Assembly: GCA_016186235.1 (NCBI GenBank)
Contig: JACPMD010000088.1
Location: forward strand, 1-6,157
Reading direction: 5' to 3'
Source of the DNA: Candidatus Roizmanbacteria bacterium
GTDB lineage: Bacteria; Patescibacteriota; Microgenomatia; UBA1406; GWC2-37-13
DNA length: 6,157 bases
The notes below the pieces were generated by a model. It saw only the letters and a list, made by a program, of their open reading frames with translations, did not search any database and was not told the origin of the DNA. Shown here piece by piece: positions 1 to 4,553 of the stretch. How positions within the stretch are numbered: the first letter of the stretch is position 1; each line of letters begins with the position of its first letter. The position numbers and the translations under genes were made by a program.

Positions 1-555
1 ACTGTAGGTAACGAAGAAAATATTCTCTTTTTTATCCTTTCTGAGTGTTTTGCGAAAGAGAGTAAAGTATGAGAGTGCCTCGGGTAATACAGCGGTCAGC
101 TTTAATTCTAAGAGTTGGACCGATTCCTGGGACTTAGATCGAATATCGTTTTCGATCGCGAAAACATGGATGTATTTTTCTTTTGCATTTTCTTCTACAA
201 TGTAATCATACGTATATTCTTCTAAATCGTTTGGAAAGTTCGCTCTTGCTTTGTCTCTCACAAATGAGTCAATTGCGGAAGGAGCTATATCGGTTGGGAC
301 TTCGATTCGGAAAAAAGAATAACTTTCTTGAGGCAGAATCAAGAAAACATTCTTATCTTTCAGAGCTGTTTGAGGGAGAGCATTGAGAGCTTCTTTTAAG
401 GCAGAAGCCATGAAGTCTACTGTAACAATTTTGCCTTTTTCCAAGAGACTGGTTTGATATTCTTTTGAGAATACACTTGATTCATACTGTCCAAAGAGAG
501 ACTTTTTAAGATAGAGAAGGGAAATTCTATTTGTATCAATTGAAAGATAGAGCAT
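1..555 (-). CDS. PilM-like (ASKHA-fold) pilus assembly/competence protein, N-terminal 185 codons, runs off left edge
   Basis: Reading the minus strand from the ATG at 555-553 gives 185 codons with no stop up to base 1, so the 3' end lies outside the window. The protein starts MLYLSIDTNRISLLYLKKSL, a beta-hairpin start like the first ASKHA subdomain of PilM, FtsA and related proteins. Residues 70-121 (a strand ending ILPQ, then FFRIEVPTD, then an Ala/Ile/Phe-rich helix and EEYTYDYIV) match the PilM pattern in which a hydrophobic strand is followed by a helix and a 'YDY.V' strand. PilM is a cytoplasmic actin-fold protein that binds PilN at the inner face of the type IV pilus machine. The usual glycine-rich phosphate-1 loop (DIGTSS-like) is here SIDTNRIS, so nucleotide binding may be lost. 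It is divergent from dnaG and has its own promoter. A generic degenerate ASKHA protein is the main alternative. The family call is by pattern recognition only. Confidence 0.6.
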   Translation of the reverse strand, partial: MLYLSIDTNRISLLYLKKSLFGQYESSVFSKEYQTSLLEKGKIVTVDFMASALKEALNALPQTALKDKNVFLILPQESYSFFRIEVPTDIAPSAIDSFVRDKARANFPNDLEEYTYDYIVEENAKEKYIHVFAIENDIRSKSQESVQLLELKLTAVLPEALSYFTLFRKTLRKDKKENIFFVTYS

Positions 556-562
556 TAATTTG

Positions 563-591
563 ATTGTATAGTTAACTAAAAGGAAAAACAA
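563..591 (-). promoter_or_regulatory. Promoter for the PilM-like gene, nearly leaderless
   Basis: On the minus strand there is a -35-like TTGTTT (591-586), a 17-bp spacer and a -10-like TACAAT (568-563). The expected transcription start is about base 556, one nucleotide before the ATG at 555. No Shine-Dalgarno sequence lies between promoter and start. The hexamers and spacing are read directly; promoter activity is inferred. Confidence 0.5.
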
Positions 592-597
592 GATTAA

Positions 598-626
598 CTG
601 ACATGATAAAATAGCATATATATAGT
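598..626 (+). promoter_or_regulatory. Promoter for dnaG (and probably rpoD)
   Basis: CTGACA (598-603), a 17-bp spacer and TATAGT (621-626) form a good sigma70-type promoter. The predicted start is near 633, giving a leader of about 12 nt before the dnaG ATG at 645. The leader (AGAAATAGACCGAC before the ATG) holds no purine-rich ribosome-binding site. The -35 box is only 6 bp from the -35 box of the divergent PilM-like gene promoter. Confidence 0.55.
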
Positions 627-644
627 ATGCAGAAATAGACCGAC

Positions 645-2417
645 ATGGATAATGCGCTTGAAGAAATAAAAAGAAAGATCGACATCGTTGAATTTATAGG
701 TTCCTTTGTGACGTTAAAAAAATCTGGAAGAAACTTTAAAGCGATTTGTCCATTTCATCAAGAAAAAACCCCTTCTTTTGTAGTATCACCAGAAAGACAA
801 ATTTGGCATTGTTTTGGGTCGTGTCAAGATGGAGGAGACGTCATCAGATTTTTGATGAAGTGGGAAAATATTACTTTTTTTGAAGCATTTAGAGAATTAG
901 CCGACAGATTTGGAATTAAATATCGAAAGTCTACCTTTGAAGATCAGGCATGGAAGAAAAGACAACGCTTGATAGAAATAAATACACTTGCCGCAGAATA
1001 CTTCGAATACATTTTACATAAAACACGATTAGGTGAAAAAGCTTCCAACTATATTGCAGCAAGAGAGATTAACATTAAAATTGTCAAAAAATTCCAGATC
1101 GGTTATGCGCCACAATCGTGGGATTCGCTATTTAAGTTCCTTAAAAAAAAGAAGTACGAGCTTGCCGAAATTACAGAGACAGGCCTTCTTGTAAAAGGAG
1201 AAAGAGGAAGTTATTACGATCGATTTAGGGGAAGAATCATGTTTCCGATAAAGGATGCACGAGGAAATATAATTGGTTTCTCCGGGAGAATTCTAAATCC
1301 CGAAGAGAAAATTGCAAAATATATCAATACGCCGGAGACCTCTCTTTATCACAAGAGAGAAAGTCTCTTTGGGATAGATCTTGCAAAAGAGGCGATTAAG
1401 AAAAAGGGAGAAGCGCTATTGGTCGAGGGAGAATTTGACGTTATCTCTCCCAATCAGCTAGGAATTGAAAATGTCGTTGCCATCAAAGGCTCGGCGGTTA
1501 CGAGAGAACAGCTAATGCTTTTGAAACGATACACCGGAAGGATTACACTTGCGCTTGATGCAGATGCTGCTGGTGAAGAAGCGGCAAAAAAAGGAATAGA
1601 AGAGGCTGAGAGCTTGGAAGTGGACGTAAATATCGTGAGTTTTGATTTTGCAAAGGATCCAGACGAAGCCGCGCGGAAGGATCCAAGTAAATTCAAAGAA
1701 TTCATAAAGAAACCGATTCCCTTATATGATTTTATTATTCAATCTGCAAAAAATAAGTATGGAACTGCTGATGCTTTTAGCAAAAAAAGAATGGGAGAAG
1801 AGGTCTGTATTTTTATTGGCAAAATCAAAAATCCTATTGTTCAATCTCACTATATTAAAAAACTTGCTACCGAACTAGACGTTTCTGAAAAGAGTATTGA
1901 GGAACTTATAAGGAAAATGAGATACAGAGACAAAAAAAGGCAAACGTTTTCCTTGATAAAAAAAATTTCCTCAGAAGGCTTACGAGAAACACTACTACAA
2001 AAATTTATTTTGAGCACCATTTTTCAAAATGAGAATCTTCTCGAAGTAACCAATATTGTCTTTAAAATAGTGGAGAAAGACGATTTTTTTGTACCGTCAT
2101 ATCAAAAAATCTTTCAAACATTTCTAAAGTACTCTGAGAAAAAAGAGAAGATGCTGAATCCTGACAGATTTATTCAACTTTTGCCCGTGGAACTGCGACC
2201 TGTATTTGATGAAATCTATCTTTTTGCTTCAAGCGATTTTAATATTGGATATGAAAATCTTGAGAGGCTTTCCTATGAAATGAAGCGATACAGTTTAAAA
2301 AGGAAATTATCAGAGTTACTTCACTCTGATAAAGAAGACCAGGGAGGGCTAAAAGATCAATTGAAACAAATAAACCAGGAATTAAATAGAGTGGAAAAAT
2401 TGATTGTGGCAATGTAA
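645..2417 (+). CDS. dnaG: DNA primase DnaG
   Basis: DnaG makes the short RNA primers for lagging-strand and restart DNA synthesis, working with the replicative helicase DnaB. The 590-residue length is normal for the family. Order of parts: a CHC2-type zinc-binding domain (residues 1-95; C35, H38, C56, C60; KTPSF and a GGDVIRFL helix); the primase core with YDRFRGRIMFPI (191-202) and YINTPET (226-232); a TOPRIM domain with E261 in VEGEFDVI, the acidic pair D305/D307 in LDADAAG, and DPDE (338-341); then a less conserved helical C-terminal region (about 360-560), the expected DnaB-binding part, ending in a charged, probably coiled segment. All catalytic acidic residues are present. The last zinc ligand pair is spaced C-x3-C rather than the common C-x2-C. 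The ATG at 645 is chosen because the in-frame ATG at 627 meets a TAG at 636. rpoD follows after 29 nt, so the two are probably co-transcribed. Confidence 0.97.
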   Translation: MDNALEEIKRKIDIVEFIGSFVTLKKSGRNFKAICPFHQEKTPSFVVSPERQIWHCFGSCQDGGDVIRFLMKWENITFFEAFRELADRFGIKYRKSTFEDQAWKKRQRLIEINTLAAEYFEYILHKTRLGEKASNYIAAREINIKIVKKFQIGYAPQSWDSLFKFLKKKKYELAEITETGLLVKGERGSYYDRFRGRIMFPIKDARGNIIGFSGRILNPEEKIAKYINTPETSLYHKRESLFGIDLAKEAIKKKGEALLVEGEFDVISPNQLGIENVVAIKGSAVTREQLMLLKRYTGRITLALDADAAGEEAAKKGIEEAESLEVDVNIVSFDFAKDPDEAARKDPSKFKEFIKKPIPLYDFIIQSAKNKYGTADAFSKKRMGEEVCIFIGKIKNPIVQSHYIKKLATELDVSEKSIEELIRKMRYRDKKRQTFSLIKKISSEGLRETLLQKFILSTIFQNENLLEVTNIVFKIVEKDDFFVPSYQKIFQTFLKYSEKKEKMLNPDRFIQLLPVELRPVFDEIYLFASSDFNIGYENLERLSYEMKRYSLKRKLSELLHSDKEDQGGLKDQLKQINQELNRVEKLIVAM

Positions 2418-2435
2418 AATGAAATTTCTCTTTCA

Positions 2436-2441
2436 TATTAT
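2436..2441 (+). promoter_or_regulatory. Possible -10 element of an internal, leaderless rpoD promoter
   Basis: TATTAT sits 5 nt before the rpoD ATG at 2447, the spacing expected for a transcript starting at or within one base of the start codon. No convincing -35 box is seen 16-19 bp upstream and there is no TGn extension, so this would be a weak promoter at best. An AT-rich gap can give such a hexamer by chance. Confidence 0.3.
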
Positions 2442-2446
2442 TTGAT

Positions 2447-3538
2447 ATGACCAAACATAGACTGCCAAAAACTCTTACAGAGCTCATTAAACAAGGTGAG
2501 AATGATGGATTTCTTGTACAAGACGATATCCTTTTAGTCTATCCCGATCCAGAGAAGCATATAGAAGAAATAGACGACTTTTTTGATAAAGCGCTCCTGA
2601 AAGGAATTGATATTTTTGAGACTATTTCGACAAGAGAAGAAGATGAGGCCAAAAAATCTGTGGAAGAAATAGAAAAAGAACTTGAGCAGTTAGTGGTTTT
2701 AAAACATGGAGAGTCTCTCGATCCTATAAAGATGTATTTGAAGGAGATTGGTAAAACTCCTCTATTGAGATTCGAAGAAGAGATAGATCTCGCAAAACGC
2801 TACGAAAAGAACGATCTAAAAGCAAAAGAAAAACTAACAAAAGCAAATTTAAGATTAGTTGTTTCCATTGCTAAGAAATATTTAGGAAGAAGGCTCTCGT
2901 TTCTAGACCTCATTCAAGAAGGGAATCGTGGGTTGATTCGTGGTGTTGAAAAGTATGACTGGAGACGAGGATTCAAATTTTCAACCTACGCAACGTGGTG
3001 GATTCGTCAAGCTATCACAAGAGCAATCGCCGACCAATCAAGAACAATTCGAATTCCAGTTCACATGGTCGATCATATCAATCGTTACTATAAAACCCAA
3101 CGTCGACTTACCCAAAAGTTAGGGCGAGAACCAACGATCAAAGAGATTGCTAAAGAGATGCAGATGACTATCGATGAGATAGAAAATCTTATGAAAATAT
3201 CGCAGCAGCCCAAATCTCTTTCAACTCCGGTTGGTGACGATAGGGAAGCTACCTTGGAGCAGTTTGTAGCAGATCAAAACCAGCCTACGCTTTACGATAA
3301 AGTTTCGCGAGAATTATTGAAGGACGCTTTAAGTAAAGTGCTCGATACGCTTTCTCCTCGAGAGCGCAAGGTTCTTATCATGAGGTTTGGATTGGAAGAC
3401 GGAAAGTCAAAGACATTAGAAGAAGTTGGGAGAGAATTTCGTGTCACGAGAGAGCGCATTCGGCAGATTGAGGCAAAAGCGATTCGTAAGCTAAAACATC
3501 CTACGAGAGCGAGGAAACTTAAGGACTTCCTTGAGTGA
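2447..3538 (+). CDS. rpoD: Primary RNA polymerase sigma factor (sigma70/RpoD family, SigA-like)
   Basis: This protein directs RNA polymerase to housekeeping promoters. At 363 residues it is SigA-sized and lacks the long non-conserved insert of the E. coli protein. It keeps a region 1.1-like N-terminus (about 8-60, with GFLVQDDI and [17 protein letters not shown]), an acidic linker (62-85), region 1.2 (92-120, [16 protein letters not shown]), region 2 (about 131-205, with [22 protein letters not shown] and the -10-recognising [17 protein letters not shown]), region 3 (206-257), the 3.2 finger ([18 protein letters not shown], 257-274) and region 4 (299-362, [18 protein letters not shown], then the helix-turn-helix [20 protein letters not shown] that reads the -35 box). 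Presence of region 1.1 and the perfect region 2.4 argue for the primary rather than an alternative sigma. It sits 29 nt after dnaG, as in the macromolecular synthesis operon. Its stop is TGA. No Shine-Dalgarno sequence precedes the ATG. Confidence 0.97.
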   Translation: MTKHRLPKTLTELIKQGENDGFLVQDDILLVYPDPEKHIEEIDDFFDKALLKGIDIFETISTREEDEAKKSVEEIEKELEQLVVLKHGESLDPIKMYLKEIGKTPLLRFEEEIDLAKRYEKNDLKAKEKLTKANLRLVVSIAKKYLGRRLSFLDLIQEGNRGLIRGVEKYDWRRGFKFSTYATWWIRQAITRAIADQSRTIRIPVHMVDHINRYYKTQRRLTQKLGREPTIKEIAKEMQMTIDEIENLMKISQQPKSLSTPVGDDREATLEQFVADQNQPTLYDKVSRELLKDALSKVLDTLSPRERKVLIMRFGLEDGKSKTLEEVGREFRVTRERIRQIEAKAIRKLKHPTRARKLKDFLE

Positions 3539-3543
3539 TTTTA

Positions 3544-3620
3544 GTCGACATACTACTTGATTCAGTTTAAGCTTTATTAACAAGATAAGTTTCTAAGTTT
3601 GTAGCATATAGTCTATCGAC
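3544..3620. repeat. Imperfect 12-bp inverted repeat in the rpoD-xre gap
   Basis: GTCGACATACTA (3544-3555) and TAGTCTATCGAC (3609-3620) are reverse complements at 10 of 12 positions and are 53 nt apart. The right arm overlaps ATAGTCTAT (3608-3616), a palindrome around a central T, and lies at the candidate -35 box of the downstream regulator gene. Between the arms is a short tandem direct repeat, TAAGTTT twice (3586-3592 and 3594-3600). This could be an operator region for the XRE protein, which in such families often represses its own gene, but a chance origin is possible. The gap shows no hairpin followed by a T-run, so no rho-independent terminator for rpoD is seen. Confidence 0.3.
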
Positions 3621-3645
3621 AACAGACACCTCTTAATAGTATCTT
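3616..3645 (+). promoter_or_regulatory. Candidate promoter for the XRE regulator-CPBP pair
   Basis: TCGACA (3616-3621), an 18-bp spacer and TATCTT (3640-3645) would start transcription near 3652, only about 4 nt before the ATG at 3656. The overlapping TAGTAT (3637-3642) is an alternative -10. No Shine-Dalgarno sequence is present (TTGCACGCAAT precedes the ATG). The match is moderate. Confidence 0.3.
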
Positions 3646-3655
3646 TGCACGCAAT

Positions 3656-3874
3656 ATGCGTGGCAACTTCTTTTATAAGAGGTTGGGCGAAAGAATTATC
3701 ACCGAAAGAAAAAATAAAGGTTTTTCTCAAGAACAACTCGCATTGCTTTCAGATGTAGATAGAACCTATTTAGCTCGAATAGAGGAAGGAAAGGCAAATC
3801 CAACCATAAAAGTATTAGGCAAACTCTCCAAGGTTTTGAAGGTAAGACTGAATCGTCTCCTCAAGGGAGTATAA
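3656..3874 (+). CDS. Small XRE-family helix-turn-helix transcriptional regulator
   Basis: This 72-residue protein is essentially one Cro/C1-type DNA-binding domain. After a short lead (residues 1-9) come helix 1 (LGERIITERKNKG, 10-22), helix 2 (SQEQLALLS, 24-32), the recognition helix (DRTYLARIEEG, 35-45), the family's typical NPTIKVLGKLSKVL (48-61) and a final helix ending LNRLL. There is no sensor or oligomerisation domain beyond this. The 'SQEQLA..S..DRTYLARIE.GK.NPT' style is that of stand-alone regulators such as restriction-modification control proteins, but no restriction or methylase gene is present. The natural inference is a dimeric repressor or activator of its own gene and the CPBP gene, which starts 7 nt after this stop. 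The target is not shown by the sequence beyond the repeats in the upstream gap. Confidence 0.9.
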   Translation: MRGNFFYKRLGERIITERKNKGFSQEQLALLSDVDRTYLARIEEGKANPTIKVLGKLSKVLKVRLNRLLKGV

Positions 3875-3875
3875 T
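3848..3875 (+). promoter_or_regulatory. Candidate leaderless promoter for the CPBP gene, inside the end of the XRE gene
   Basis: A perfect consensus -10, TATAAT (3870-3875), overlaps the stop of the XRE gene. It lies exactly 6 nt before the ATG at 3882, so the predicted +1 is the A of the start codon. A weak -35-like CTGAAT (3848-3853) is 16 bp upstream. A GGGAG (3865-3869) is also present but lies 12 nt from the ATG, too far to be an ideal Shine-Dalgarno. The CPBP gene could be made from both this promoter and read-through of the XRE gene. Confidence 0.45.
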
Positions 3876-3881
3876 GGATTT

Positions 3882-4538
3882 ATGAAATCTAAAGTAACTC
3901 CAACTCAGAGAGCTCTAAATCTCTGGGCTATTGTTCTTATTATTTGGGCCATTTATAGAGCTAAATTTAAAATGCCTGAGTGGTTTGATGAATTCATTGC
4001 CAAACCTTCTGTTTTTATTCTCCCTGTTTATTACTACGTGACGAAGGTAGAAAAAAAAGCTTTCCTAGAGGCTATTAATCTGAAATTAAAATTCATACTT
4101 TCTGACTTAATGGTGGCGTTTTCCATCGGGGGTGTGTTTGTACTCAGCGCCATTCTTGCAAACTTTATTAAATTTAAAAAATTCATTTTTCTTCAGCAAA
4201 CATTCAACCCACAGGATGTTTTACTGATAGTCGCGATTGCTTTAGCGACAGGCATTTCCGAAGAGATACTTTCGAGAGGATTCATATTGAAGCGTTTGTA
4301 CGAAGAATCAAAGAACATCTATACCTCGTCTTTTTTTGCGAGCATCCTTTTCTTTTTTCTACATATTCCGATTTTATTTACGAAGGCTTCCATAACCGGG
4401 AATTTATTACTTACCATTATGGGGACAGATTTGGCATTGAGTTTGATTAATTCTTTTATTTTTTTGGAAACGCGCAATTTGATAGTCCCAATTCTTATTC
4501 ATGCTTTTTATAACCTTTCGATAGTGTTTTTCCTTTAG
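3882..4538 (+). CDS. CPBP-family (CAAX protease/bacteriocin-processing, ABI) intramembrane metalloprotease-like protein
   Basis: This 218-residue membrane protein carries all the conserved motifs of the CPBP family: EExxxR (E127, E128, R132, in SEEILSRGFILKRLYE), FxxxH (F157 to H161) and HxxxN (H207 to N211, HAFYN), each in or at the end of a hydrophobic helix. Hydrophobic segments lie at about 12-27, 43-53, 75-95, 112-126, 149-168, 174-195 and 201-217. The family includes the eukaryotic CAAX endopeptidase Rce1 and bacterial proteins linked to bacteriocin maturation or self-immunity. Most bacterial members have no known substrate. Because the motif residues are intact, an active enzyme is likely, but the substrate cannot be named. 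It follows the XRE regulator after 7 nt, suggesting a regulated two-gene unit. It ends 15 nt before the convergent glycosyltransferase gene. Confidence 0.88.
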   Translation: MKSKVTPTQRALNLWAIVLIIWAIYRAKFKMPEWFDEFIAKPSVFILPVYYYVTKVEKKAFLEAINLKLKFILSDLMVAFSIGGVFVLSAILANFIKFKKFIFLQQTFNPQDVLLIVAIALATGISEEILSRGFILKRLYEESKNIYTSSFFASILFFFLHIPILFTKASITGNLLLTIMGTDLALSLINSFIFLETRNLIVPILIHAFYNLSIVFFL

Positions 4539-4553
4539 GACCGTCAGTGTCGT

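Noticed and set aside
183..386. A 67-codon plus-strand open frame
   Set aside because: It lies opposite the PilM-like frame on the minus strand, shows no family resemblance and has no promoter. It is a shadow.
627..629. In-frame ATG upstream of the dnaG start
   Set aside because: A TAG stop follows at 636, so it cannot start dnaG. It also lies at or before the predicted transcription start.
1650..1690. Repeated AAGGATCCA within dnaG
   Set aside because: The two copies encode the two KDP tripeptides at and just after the conserved KDPDE motif. This is coding constraint plus chance, not a DNA repeat element.
2419..2436. ATGAAA/TTTCAT hairpin with a 6-nt loop between dnaG and rpoD
   Set aside because: The stem is only 6 bp with a single G-C pair and no T-run follows. 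It is too weak for a terminator or attenuator call.
3865..3869. GGGAG as a Shine-Dalgarno for the CPBP gene
   Set aside because: It is 12 nt from the ATG, longer than the usual spacing, and lies inside the XRE coding sequence. It remains possible but weak.
4539..4553. Possible bidirectional terminator between the convergent CPBP and glycosyltransferase genes
   Set aside because: The 15-nt gap has no convincing stem or flanking T-run on either strand.
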